DNA from: CAYOXM01 sp964407925
GTDB taxonomy: Bacteria; Patescibacteriota; Patescibacteriia; SG8-24
Direction of reading: 5' to 3'
Assembly: GCA_964407925.1 (NCBI GenBank)
Contig: CAYOXM010000006.1
Coordinates: forward strand, 1 to 62,418
DNA: 62,418 nucleotides
The position numbers were made by a program, and so were the translations under genes. Below, piece by piece: positions 32,631-40,905 of this stretch. Under the pieces are notes generated by a model. It made no database searches. It was not told the origin of the DNA and saw only the letters and a list, made by a program, of their open reading frames with translations. Position 1 is the first letter of the stretch, and each line of letters opens with the position of its first letter.

Positions 32631-33545
32631 TCAGCGTGATGATTTACGGCCGCCGGCCTTGCGAGAGGACCGCGCGACGCGTGAGGCTAAGAACTTGGCG
32701 AAAGCGCCGCCGGCGTTTACTTCGGCGTGCCTGAGGGCGAAGTCGACGGAGGCGATGAGGAACTGCAGCTTGTTCCCGCAGTCGTAGCGGATGCCGTCGA
32801 CGACGCGTCCGTAAATGGGGGAACCGCCCGCAAGATGGGTGATGAAGGCGTCGGCGAGCCGGATTTCGCCGTCCTTTCCCGGTTTCTGCGTCTTGAGCAG
32901 TTCCATGATGGCGGGCGTGATGATGTAGCGGCCGACGGCGGCGAAAGACGACGGCGCGTCCTCGACGCGGGGCTTTTCGACGAAGCGGTTCACTTCCATG
33001 ACCTGCTTGCCGACCATCGTCCCTGCGGCGATGCCGTAGCTCGACGCGTTCTTCCTGCCGACGTCGTAGAGCGCGATGACCGGATCGTGGTACTTCTCGT
33101 ACGCGGCGACGAGCTGGCCGGTGACGGGAACTTTCGCGTCGAAGACGTCGTCCCCGAACAATACGGCGATGGGCTCGTGCGCGTCGACGAAGGGGAGCGC
33201 GGAGAGTATGGCGTGACCGTCCCCGAGCGGGGTCTGTTGGCGGACGAAGGCGAATTTTGCGAGGTTGGCGACACCGAGGAGGTCGGCGAGCTCCTTGGTC
33301 TTCCCTTTCGATTCAAGGCGGGCTTCAAGCTCGGCGTTGCGGTCGAAATGGTCCTCGATGGCGCGCTTGGTCTGGCTCGTGACGAAGATGATCTCCTCGA
33401 TGCCTGCGGCGACCGCCTCCTCGACGACGTATTGGATGACCGGCTTGTCGACGAGCGTCAGCATTTCCTTCGGCTGGGCCTTGGTCGCGGGGAGAAAACG
33501 GGTACCGAGTCCGGCGACGGGGATGACGGCTTTGCGGATCTTCAT
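32631..33545 (-). CDS. galU: UTP--glucose-1-phosphate uridylyltransferase
   Basis: 304 residues. It makes UDP-glucose from UTP and glucose-1-phosphate. Signature sequences are the N-terminal nucleotide loop AVIPVAGLGTRFLPATKA, PKEMLTLVDKPVIQYVVEEA, the FGDDVF metal-site region, and EKPRVEDAPSSFA. The last 30 residues are Arg/Ser/Lys-rich and extend beyond the usual end. It probably supplies the surface-glycan genes elsewhere in the window. ATG is 9 nt from a TATACT box, with the solute-binding gene 7 nt downstream. Confidence 0.92.
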   Translation of the reverse strand: MKIRKAVIPVAGLGTRFLPATKAQPKEMLTLVDKPVIQYVVEEAVAAGIEEIIFVTSQTKRAIEDHFDRNAELEARLESKGKTKELADLLGVANLAKFAFVRQQTPLGDGHAILSALPFVDAHEPIAVLFGDDVFDAKVPVTGQLVAAYEKYHDPVIALYDVGRKNASSYGIAAGTMVGKQVMEVNRFVEKPRVEDAPSSFAAVGRYIITPAIMELLKTQKPGKDGEIRLADAFITHLAGGSPIYGRVVDGIRYDCGNKLQFLIASVDFALRHAEVNAGGAFAKFLASRVARSSRKAGGRKSSR

Positions 33546-33554
33546 ACGCTGTTC

Positions 33555-33560
33555 AGTATA
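33555..33560 (-). promoter_or_regulatory. -10 box (TATACT) of galU
   Basis: Minus-strand TATACT ends 9 nt before the galU ATG, giving a leaderless or nearly leaderless transcript. Confidence 0.5.
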
Positions 33561-33598
33561 CGGAAAAAACCGGTGCGGGAAAAGGGCCGCTCGGGAAA

Positions 33599-33626
33599 GA
33601 AAAAACGCCCCTCCGGGGGCGTTTTT
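33599..33626 (-). terminator. intrinsic terminator of solute-binding gene 2
   Basis: AAAAACGCCCC/GGGGCGTTTTT palindrome, usable in both directions. Confidence 0.85.
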
Positions 33627-33630
33627 AGGT

Positions 33631-35025
33631 TCAACGCATCGACGAATTGATGACGTCGACCGCGTCGCTCACGAATCGCTGGTAGTCCGGGTCCTCGATG
33701 GTCGGTCGGGCGGCGATGAGGTCGGCGAACGCCTTCTTCACCACCTCGTAATCCTTGCCGCGATACCACGCGAAGGCGGTCAGGTTCTGGCCGACGAACG
33801 GCGCGACGTCCGGATCGGTCATCTGCTGCTGGATGAGCGTCCTGAGCGCGGTCGGCCGTTTGGTGGCGGCGAGAAAGCTCGCGACCTGCTCCTGACGCGC
33901 GGCGAACTGCAGGAAATCCCAGGCCTCGTCGGGATGCGCGGTCTTTTTCGATACGACCTCGATAGGGTAGTTCGCGATGTTCTTGGTCCGCGACGGGTCG
34001 ATCTGCGGCAGGGGCGCAAGGCCGAAATCGAGTTTCGGCGCCCGTTCGCGGACGGTCTTCATGTCGGAAGGGAAGCCGAAGTAGAAAGCCGTCTTGCCGG
34101 TGACGAACGCGTCGAGGGAGTACGGCAGCGACGCGTCCCACGTGTACGTCGACGTGCCGGGATTGGCGAAGCTCTCGTAGAAGAGCAGTCCCTCGAGCCC
34201 CGGAGGATACACGCGGTCGCGCGTGTCTTCGGTGTAGCGGTTGAACTGCGCGTAGCCGTAGTCGTTATCCACGATGTCCGCGCCGTTCTGCGCCATGATC
34301 GCCGTGAGCAAGTCGACGTAGTGCGCGACGTTTTTCGCCGTGCCGAGCGCCGCGCCCGACTGCTTGATGCCGCCCTTCTCGTCGAGAATCGTCATCCGGA
34401 CGGCCTGTTCCTGCAGGTCGCGCCAGCTGACCGGGGGCTTCTCGATGTTCGCCTTCCGGAGGAGGTCCTTGTTGTAGAAGAGCGCGAGCGTGTCGAACGA
34501 GTAGGGCAGGCCGAAGATGTGGTCGGTCGGCGGCGTCCCTTCTTTTTCGGAGAACGGGATGATGACGTCCTTCGTCACGCCCTCGACGAAGTTCTTGCGC
34601 ATCTCGAGGATGGTCATCCCCGGCGTCTTCACCTTGGCGTTCACGATCTTCTTTTGCGCGTTGACCGTCTGGGTCACGACGGCGGTCTCCTTCGGCATGA
34701 AGGCGATTTTCGAGAGCCACGGCCGGAGTTCGGTCACGGGGATGCTGAAGAGGTCGGGTCCGCGGTTCTCCGCGAACGCCTCGAGCAGGTTCCGGTTGGC
34801 GGATTCCTTCTGCATCTTCACGTACTTGATTTCCACGTTCGGGTGGATTTTCTTGTACGCGTCGATGATCGGCCGCATCGTCTCCGCATCGTCTTCCGTC
34901 CTCCAATATTCGAGCGTGACGGGCTTGAGCGGCGCGTTGCCGCCGCCCCCGCCGCCGATGGCGCAGCCGGCGCCGACGAGGAGCAGGGAGAGGGAGAGCG
35001 CGAGGAGGGGCAGTTTCTTCTGCAT
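33631..35025 (-). CDS. extracellular solute-binding lipoprotein 2 (family 1)
   Basis: 464 residues with lipobox LVGAGC and a Gly-rich linker (GGGGGG), then a family 1 solute-binding fold. Shared with protein 1 are VVSKKTAHPDEAWDFLQF and FLAATKRPTALRTLI, so the two are paralogues. Again no sugar-type permease is close by. The nearest ABC genes (35111-37088) are of the LolD/FtsX type. A TACAAT box lies 24 nt before the ATG, without SD. Confidence 0.85.
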   Translation of the reverse strand: MQKKLPLLALSLSLLLVGAGCAIGGGGGGNAPLKPVTLEYWRTEDDAETMRPIIDAYKKIHPNVEIKYVKMQKESANRNLLEAFAENRGPDLFSIPVTELRPWLSKIAFMPKETAVVTQTVNAQKKIVNAKVKTPGMTILEMRKNFVEGVTKDVIIPFSEKEGTPPTDHIFGLPYSFDTLALFYNKDLLRKANIEKPPVSWRDLQEQAVRMTILDEKGGIKQSGAALGTAKNVAHYVDLLTAIMAQNGADIVDNDYGYAQFNRYTEDTRDRVYPPGLEGLLFYESFANPGTSTYTWDASLPYSLDAFVTGKTAFYFGFPSDMKTVRERAPKLDFGLAPLPQIDPSRTKNIANYPIEVVSKKTAHPDEAWDFLQFAARQEQVASFLAATKRPTALRTLIQQQMTDPDVAPFVGQNLTAFAWYRGKDYEVVKKAFADLIAARPTIEDPDYQRFVSDAVDVINSSMR

Positions 35026-35049
35026 AGGTGAAGATGAGGTTCGTCGCTC

Positions 35050-35055
35050 ATTGTA
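35050..35055 (-). promoter_or_regulatory. -10 box (TACAAT) of solute-binding gene 2
   Basis: Minus-strand TTTGC-TACAAT, 24 nt before the ATG at 35025. It follows a GC hairpin (35057-35091) that may end transcription of the ABC operon. Confidence 0.5.
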
Positions 35056-35110
35056 GCAAATCGCCGTCCGTTGCGACACGGGCGGCGATTTCGGGGGTTT
35101 CGGGCGGATG

Positions 35111-35785
<675 letters not shown>

Positions 35786-35789
35786 ACGG

Positions 35790-37088
35790 TCAGCGGCCCA
35801 GGATGGAGTCGAGCGTGTTCTTGCGCACGATGATCGCCGCGGGGATGTAGCCGGCGAGGAGCGTCACGACGAGAAGTATGCAGATGCGCACGGCGGCGCC
35901 TTCCGGGGTCGCCACGAGGATGCCGTCGGAGAACGGGAAGTTGATCGGGTGGGCGTCGAAATACGGTTTCAGCAGCCCGAAGGTGATGACGAGGCCGATG
36001 ACCGAACCGCTGATGCCGTAGAACATCGCCTGGAACACGTACGAGAAGCGGAGCGCCATCGGGCTCACGCCGATACCCTTCATGATGCCGATGAACTTCC
36101 GTTTCGTGACGGCGTTGATGAAGATGACGATGAAGATGGTGATGGTCGCGACGATGAGCGCGAAGGATGACAGCGCGTTGCCGAGCACGCCCATCGCCGT
36201 CTCGATGTTGCGGAGGAACGACGGGACGGCCTCTCCCGAGGTCTGCACGCGCGCGGCGTAGCCGTCCATGAAGCGCTTGATTTCGGCGATGACGGCGTCG
36301 GTCCGTCCGGGAAGGACGCGGACGGAAATTTCCTGGAGTTGCTCGCGGTTGGACGGGAGCATGCGCTTCAGCTCGGAATCGAGCAGGAACACGCGCGTCG
36401 AAAGCTCGTCCACCTTGCTTTTCACGATGCCCTTGATGACGAAATCCTTCGTCGTCGGTTCGCCGTCCTTGCGCGCGACGGAAACGCGCACCTTGCTTCC
36501 GACGTCGACGTCGTTCAACAGGTCGAGTCCGGGGATGTTGGCGTCGGCGAACGACGAGTACTTCTTGATGAGGTTCGAGCCGACGAGGACGAAGCCTTCC
36601 TCGCCGTCGCGGAGCATTTCGCCGCTCACGACGAATCGGGGGAAACCGGTAACCGCGATTTCCTTCGCGGGATCCATGCCGACCAGCCGGGCGCCGGTCT
36701 GGTTCCTGCGCTGGTCCTTTTTCGGAAGGTCGGTGAGCGTCCCGAGCACCGTCCCGCTCGCGCTGTGCCGCGGCGAGAACGCGGTGACCGACGGGTGCGT
36801 TTCGAGGAAATCGACGAGCGCGGGGGAGTTTTCGATGTAATCGCGGTTGGGCGCCGGCGTGACGAGGATATCGCCGGTGTAGCTGTCCTTGAATTGCACG
36901 AATGAGCCGCTGATGAGGCCGAGCAGGAGGCCGGACACCACGACGAGGTTCAGGAACGTGAGGACCATGATGAAGACAATCAGCCCCGTGGTCCATTTGT
37001 TGGAGCGACGGAGTTGGCGCACGGCCAAGAACCAGCCCACGCGGATGGCGTTCGTGAGTTCGTGCAGGAATTCACTCAGTCTCTTCAT
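35790..37088 (-). CDS. FtsX-like ABC permease (MacB/LolCE type)
   Basis: 432 residues. One N-terminal TM (about 35-60) is followed by a roughly 220-residue extracytoplasmic domain and three C-terminal TMs (about 310-335, 360-385, 405-425), the FtsX topology. KRKFIGIMKGIGVSPMALR is the conserved cytoplasmic coupling segment. It works with the ATPase four nt downstream. An ATG at 37112 would add eight residues. I prefer 37088 because a TATAGG box lies only two nt from the upper ATG. Confidence 0.88.
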   Translation of the reverse strand: MKRLSEFLHELTNAIRVGWFLAVRQLRRSNKWTTGLIVFIMVLTFLNLVVVSGLLLGLISGSFVQFKDSYTGDILVTPAPNRDYIENSPALVDFLETHPSVTAFSPRHSASGTVLGTLTDLPKKDQRRNQTGARLVGMDPAKEIAVTGFPRFVVSGEMLRDGEEGFVLVGSNLIKKYSSFADANIPGLDLLNDVDVGSKVRVSVARKDGEPTTKDFVIKGIVKSKVDELSTRVFLLDSELKRMLPSNREQLQEISVRVLPGRTDAVIAEIKRFMDGYAARVQTSGEAVPSFLRNIETAMGVLGNALSSFALIVATITIFIVIFINAVTKRKFIGIMKGIGVSPMALRFSYVFQAMFYGISGSVIGLVITFGLLKPYFDAHPINFPFSDGILVATPEGAAVRICILLVVTLLAGYIPAAIIVRKNTLDSILGR

Positions 37089-37208
37089 AAATAAGGCGTC
37101 TTCAGGTCTCATGACCTATAACAAAGAATCCGCCCGTTGCATAGGATGGCAGGGCGGAGGGGTGGACGAAAACGAGGCAGCGTGTTAGTTTTCCCACGCG
37201 TAAATGAT

Positions 37209-37298
37209 GGAGAGGTGGCTGAGTGGTCTAAAGCGACGGTCTCGAAAACCGTTGTACCCGCAAGGGTACCGTGAGTTCGAATCTCACCCTCTCCGCCA
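37209..37298 (+). tRNA. tRNA-Ser(CGA)
   Basis: 90-nt class II tRNA with encoded CCA. Acceptor GGAGAGG/CCTCTCC, anticodon loop CTCGAAA (anticodon CGA), a long variable arm with TACCC/GGGTA, and T-loop GTTCGAATC. Confidence 0.95.
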
Positions 37299-37333
37299 CG
37301 TAAAAACCGCAGCAAGTCTGCGGTTTTTACGTG
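37297..37333. terminator. intrinsic terminator of tRNA-Ser
   Basis: Sixteen-base-pair palindrome CACGTAAAAACCGCAG/CTGCGGTTTTTACGTG with a 5-nt loop starting inside the CCA end. Confidence 0.85.
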
Positions 37334-37416
37334 CTCCCAGACGCGACTGACCTTGACCGGCCGAACTGTCATGCCTACGATCCCCACGCCTGCAACCGTC
37401 ATCCGAAAGGGGCGAC

Positions 37417-38427
37417 ATGGCAACCACGAGGCATTTTCCGCTCATTTACGTCTCTGGCGGACCGCGTGAGCGCGGCCGCTCCCACGGCCGCCAATGCGCA
37501 GACCGCGTCGCGGCGACCATCAGGTACTACCGCGGCCGCATCGCCCTGCCTGGCCGTGAACTCGACCGCATCGCCCTCGCGTACCTCGCCGCGCTCGCGC
37601 GGGCCGCGCCCGACCTCCGCGAGGAGATTCGCGGCATCAGCGAGGGTTCCGGCGCGTCCGAGACCGATGTCGGCCTGCTGAACGCGCGAAGCGAAATCAT
37701 CAGCGGGAGCGAGTGCACGTCGGTCTCTTTCCCGTCGTCGCGCGTCTTGGGTCAGACCTGGGATTGGTCGTCGCGGCTCGCGGACCTCGCGATGCTGCTG
37801 CACGTCACCCGGCCCGACGGGCTGCGGCTGCTCATGCTGGTCGAGCCGGGAATGCTCGGCAAGATCGGCCTGAACTCGGCGGGCGTCGGCGTCTGCCTGA
37901 ACTTCCTGAAGGGTCCGGAACCGCTCGCCGCCGGCGTGCCGCTCCACGCGCTGTCTCGCCTCGCGCTCGAGGAGACGTCGACGGAGGACGCGGTCGAGGC
38001 CGTCCGCGGGAACGCGGGCGGCTGCGCCGGCCACCTGCTCGTCGGCGACGCGAACGGCCATGCCGCGAGCGTCGAGATCGCGGGACCGGCGGTCGATGTC
38101 GCGACGAGCGCGATGTACGACCTCTACCACACGAACCACTACCTCCGTCTTCCGGGCATGAGCCGCGGCCTGATCAGGGACATCGACACTCGGCGGCGGT
38201 ACGCGCGCCTCGAGGGGCATCTCGCGGATTGCGCGCCCGCGGAACCGTCGCTGCAGATCGTCCTGCGCGACCGTGGCGGATTCTTCCCGATCTGTCGCGC
38301 CCGCGGATTGCCCTTTGCGAAAGACCCGTCGGTAACGATCGCGGTCCTGACCATGGACCTTCAGAAACGCAAGCTGTCGATTGCGCGCGGTTTTTCCTTC
38401 GAGCCGTTCGACACCCACGACGTCTAG
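37417..38427 (+). CDS. C45-family (acyltransferase-like) Ntn hydrolase
   Basis: 336 residues similar to acyl-CoA:6-aminopenicillanic-acid acyltransferase and related C45 peptidases. These mature by self-cleavage before a Cys that becomes the N-terminal nucleophile, here probably in SGSECTSVSF (about Cys101). Other family features are GGPRERGRSHG at the N-terminus, WDWSS and NSAGVGVCLNFL. Bacterial homologues hydrolyse or transfer acyl groups on small amides; the substrate is unknown. No signal peptide, so cytosolic. ATG at 37417 has no clear SD. Confidence 0.82.
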   Translation: MATTRHFPLIYVSGGPRERGRSHGRQCADRVAATIRYYRGRIALPGRELDRIALAYLAALARAAPDLREEIRGISEGSGASETDVGLLNARSEIISGSECTSVSFPSSRVLGQTWDWSSRLADLAMLLHVTRPDGLRLLMLVEPGMLGKIGLNSAGVGVCLNFLKGPEPLAAGVPLHALSRLALEETSTEDAVEAVRGNAGGCAGHLLVGDANGHAASVEIAGPAVDVATSAMYDLYHTNHYLRLPGMSRGLIRDIDTRRRYARLEGHLADCAPAEPSLQIVLRDRGGFFPICRARGLPFAKDPSVTIAVLTMDLQKRKLSIARGFSFEPFDTHDV

Positions 38428-38431
38428 GCCG

Positions 38432-38456
38432 CCGCATCCTCACGATGCGGTTTTTT
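38432..38456 (+). terminator. intrinsic terminator of the C45-like gene
   Basis: CCGCATC/GATGCGG stem with loop CTCAC and six T. Confidence 0.88.
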
Positions 38457-38507
38457 GTACTTTAGAAAACGCGTTTTTTCCATCCATCGGCCCGCGGGAC
38501 GGTTTTG

Positions 38508-38516
38508 TGCTAGCCT
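38508..38516 (+). promoter_or_regulatory. extended -10 (TGC-TAGCCT), probable leaderless promoter
   Basis: TG-C-TAGCCT ends 8 nt before the ATG at 38525. Confidence 0.5.
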
Positions 38517-38524
38517 TAGGGCAT

Positions 38525-38986
38525 ATGGAGCTGCGTCCCGCCGACATCGCGCACATCATCGTCCATCACACCGCGACGGCGCGCGACGTGACGGATTTCG
38601 CCGGCGTGAAAAAATATCACGTCGAGGGCCGGGGCTGGGACGACATCGGGTATCATTTTTTCATCGCCGCGGACGGCGTCGTGACCGCGGGCAGGCCGGA
38701 GAACGTCACCGGCGCCCACTGCAAGGCGGACGACATGAACCGGAAATCGCTCGGCGTGTGCGTCGCAGGCCATTTCGACCTGGAGGCGCCGACCATCGCG
38801 CAGCTCAACGTGCTTGCGGCGACGCTTCGGGCGCTCATGGCGAAATACCGCGTGCCTCCGGAGCGCGTGCTCGGCCACGGCGAAGTGACGGGGGCGACGA
38901 CGTCCTGCCCGGGTTCGGTGCTGCGAGAATGGGTTCGGATTTTCCGGGTCGAGGAGAAGACGCGCGCCGCGACTCCCGTCCGTTGA
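38525..38986 (+). CDS. N-acetylmuramoyl-L-alanine amidase (amidase_2/PGRP)
   Basis: 153 residues of the zinc amidase fold. Ligands are His in IIVHHTAT, His in VLGHGEV, and Cys in TSCPGS at the end of the domain; WDDIGYHFFI and SLGVCVAGHF are typical. It cleaves the bond between muramic acid and the stem peptide. There is no signal peptide or wall-binding domain, suggesting a cytoplasmic recycling role or non-classical release. Confidence 0.88.
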   Translation: MELRPADIAHIIVHHTATARDVTDFAGVKKYHVEGRGWDDIGYHFFIAADGVVTAGRPENVTGAHCKADDMNRKSLGVCVAGHFDLEAPTIAQLNVLAATLRALMAKYRVPPERVLGHGEVTGATTSCPGSVLREWVRIFRVEEKTRAATPVR

Positions 38987-39043
38987 CGGAAGCCGCCCGG
39001 TCGGATACGGTCGGGCATCGCTCATTGCACCAAGGAGGTACGG

Positions 39044-39829
39044 ATGGATTCGTCTTCGGAAATCGTCATCGCGACGTACAACGTCCTCGCGGACGCGTAC
39101 GTCCGGCCCGAGTTTTTCCCGCGTTGCGATCCGGCACACCTTGCCGCGGCCGCGCGGTATCCTCGCCTCGTCGAACGCGCGGTCGCGCTCGACGCCGACG
39201 TCGTGTGCCTGCAGGAAGTCGACGCACGCCTGCACGCGATGCTCGACGCCCGGCTCTCGCCGCTCGGCTATCGTGGCGAGTACGCGCAGAAGGGGGAGGG
39301 GAAACCCGACGGCTGCTCGACGTTCGTCCGCTGTCCATGGACCGTCGCCGGCACGCATGTGCTCGCGTACGCCGACGGCGGCGGGAAGAACGGCCGGTCC
39401 GGCCATGTCGCGCTCATTCAGGGGCTCGCGTGCGGGAAACGCCGTCTCACGGTGACGAATACGCACATCAAGTGGGACGCGCCCGAAGCGCCGGAACGGA
39501 AACGGGTCGGCTACGCGCAGGCGAGGGAACTCGCCGCGCTGCTGGCTTGGTCCTCCGCGCCCCGCATCGTGTGCGGCGACTTCAACGCGGAACTCGGCGG
39601 CCCGATCCTGAACGAGTTCACCGCCGTCGGATTCGCGGACGCGCACCGTCCGTTCGCCCGTACGAACAACGCGGGCGACGTCGCGCGCAAAATCGATTTC
39701 ATCCTGCATGCGGGAGGGCTGAAGGCCCGGCCGCGTCCGACGACGTCGGTCGAAGACCGGACGGCGCTCCCGAACGATGTCGAACCGTCAGACCACGTGC
39801 CGCTCGTCACGGGATTCAGGTTCCCGTAG
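39044..39829 (+). CDS. endonuclease/exonuclease/phosphatase (EEP) family protein
   Basis: 261 residues with the EEP active-site series: ATYNVLADAYV, CLQEVD (metal Glu), TNTHIKWD (His), CGDFNAELG (Asp/Asn), KIDFIL and SDHVPLV (catalytic His). The opening TYNVLADAY resembles CCR4/nocturnin-like members, which act on RNA tails or NADP(H), but phosphodiesterases of other substrates share the fold. No signal peptide. AAGGAGG sets the ATG. Confidence 0.88.
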   Translation: MDSSSEIVIATYNVLADAYVRPEFFPRCDPAHLAAAARYPRLVERAVALDADVVCLQEVDARLHAMLDARLSPLGYRGEYAQKGEGKPDGCSTFVRCPWTVAGTHVLAYADGGGKNGRSGHVALIQGLACGKRRLTVTNTHIKWDAPEAPERKRVGYAQARELAALLAWSSAPRIVCGDFNAELGGPILNEFTAVGFADAHRPFARTNNAGDVARKIDFILHAGGLKARPRPTTSVEDRTALPNDVEPSDHVPLVTGFRFP

Positions 39830-39839
39830 CGACCCGGAC

Positions 39840-39863
39840 CCGACCGCCCCACGGTCGGTTTTT
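39840..39863 (+). terminator. intrinsic terminator of the EEP gene
   Basis: CCGACCG/CGGTCGG stem, loop CCCCA, five T. Confidence 0.85.
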
Positions 39864-39868
39864 CATTT

Positions 39869-39897
39869 TTAAAAAAGAACCCCCGTCGGAGGGTTCG
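39869..39897 (-). terminator. intrinsic terminator of gene 39901-40413
   Basis: GAACCC/GGGTTC stem with an 8-nt loop; minus-strand T-run from AAAAAA. Confidence 0.75.
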
Positions 39898-39900
39898 CGT

Positions 39901-40413
39901 CTACGGTTTCGGTTCGGGTGCGGGCGTGAGCGAAGCCGGAAGCTGGTTGCAGAACCATTCGGCCCACTGTTCGCGCCCGACGCCTTCCTGGTCGGCGTGG
40001 ATCCACATCCCGAACGCGTGTTCGGTGAAGAGCGGGTGTTCGCGGAGCCTGATCGTTCCCGACCAGACGATCTTCGTCCGGTCGGCCTTGTCGTAGACGG
40101 TCAGCACGTCGCCGTCCCTGAGGACGTGCAGCCCTTCGTAGGACCAGTCCTCGGGGCTGACGAGTCGGAAGTCGTGGGCGTCGGGTGCGCAGTACGGTTC
40201 GCCCCAGCCGCAGCTTTCCCCTTCGGGATGGCTTTCCGCGGTCGGTCCGACCGGGTCGTGACCCTTGTCCCAGTAGGCGCTGCACTTCGCGCAGGAGAAC
40301 CGCGTCACGTTCGGCGTGATATGCCGCGCGTCCTGGAACGCCCAGTAACCGCCCTCGGTGCCGGTTTCGCTGTAGAAGTGCAGGAATCCCTGCAGCGTCG
40401 CGTCTTTCGTCAT
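39901..40413 (-). CDS. hypothetical protein, Trp/His/Cys-rich
   Basis: 170 residues, cytosolic (no signal peptide). It contains a CAKCSAYWDKGHD segment plus a later CGWGEPYC, possibly a metal site, and a C-terminal part rich in Trp. I recognise no family. AAGGAGG upstream sets the ATG at 40413. It is a monocistronic gene with its own terminator. Confidence 0.75.
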   Translation of the reverse strand: MTKDATLQGFLHFYSETGTEGGYWAFQDARHITPNVTRFSCAKCSAYWDKGHDPVGPTAESHPEGESCGWGEPYCAPDAHDFRLVSPEDWSYEGLHVLRDGDVLTVYDKADRTKIVWSGTIRLREHPLFTEHAFGMWIHADQEGVGREQWAEWFCNQLPASLTPAPEPKP

Positions 40414-40489
40414 CAGCGCCTCCTTGCCAAAGAACGTCGGGTACAGGGTGCACCTTCGGGCGGCATCCGGCAACGGCCGTTCGGCAATG

Positions 40490-40516
40490 AAAAAATCCCC
40501 CTCAGGGGATTTTTCG
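40490..40516 (-). terminator. intrinsic terminator of the DoxX-flippase operon
   Basis: GAAAAAATCCCC/GGGGATTTTTC palindrome next to the DoxX stop. Confidence 0.85.
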
Positions 40517-40517
40517 G

Positions 40518-40886
40518 TCACGCGATGCCCGTGAGCAGCACGACGGCGACGAAAGCGGCGAGGGAGAACAGGAGGAAGTTGACCGGCAGCATGCCGTACT
40601 CCTCGCGGCGGATGTGCGTGACCGCGGCGCCGATCATGACGCAGCAGAGGCCGATCGCCGCGATCGGCGTGAGGATCGGCAGCACGCCGACGGCGCGGGG
40701 GATGACGACGCCGGCCGCGCCGAGGAATTCGAGCAGGCCGATGGTCCGGACCTGCTTCATCGAGAAGTCGTTGGTCCACGGGAGCTTCTTGCTGAGCGCG
40801 ATTTCCGAAAGGGCGAATTTCACCCCGCTCGCCATGACGAAGGCGAGGCAGAGCATTCCTTGGGCGATCCAGACGGCGATATTCAT
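40518..40886 (-). CDS. DoxX-like membrane protein
   Basis: 122 residues with four predicted TM helices in the DoxX pattern (an N-terminal helix, then KQVRTIGLLEFLGAAGVVIP, a GAAVTHIRREE turn and a last helix). DoxX proteins are linked to quinone or sulfur redox chemistry in a few cases; the role here is unknown. It follows the O-antigen ligase by 19 nt and ends that operon. Confidence 0.8.
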   Translation of the reverse strand: MNIAVWIAQGMLCLAFVMASGVKFALSEIALSKKLPWTNDFSMKQVRTIGLLEFLGAAGVVIPRAVGVLPILTPIAAIGLCCVMIGAAVTHIRREEYGMLPVNFLLFSLAAFVAVVLLTGIA

Positions 40887-40905
40887 GCGTTTGGGGTTAT
40901 GCGGT

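Noticed and set aside
35057..35091. Strong terminator for the ABC operon
   Set aside because: The AAATCGCCG stem is good, but there is no T-tract, so I list it only as a possible weak terminator next to the following promoter.
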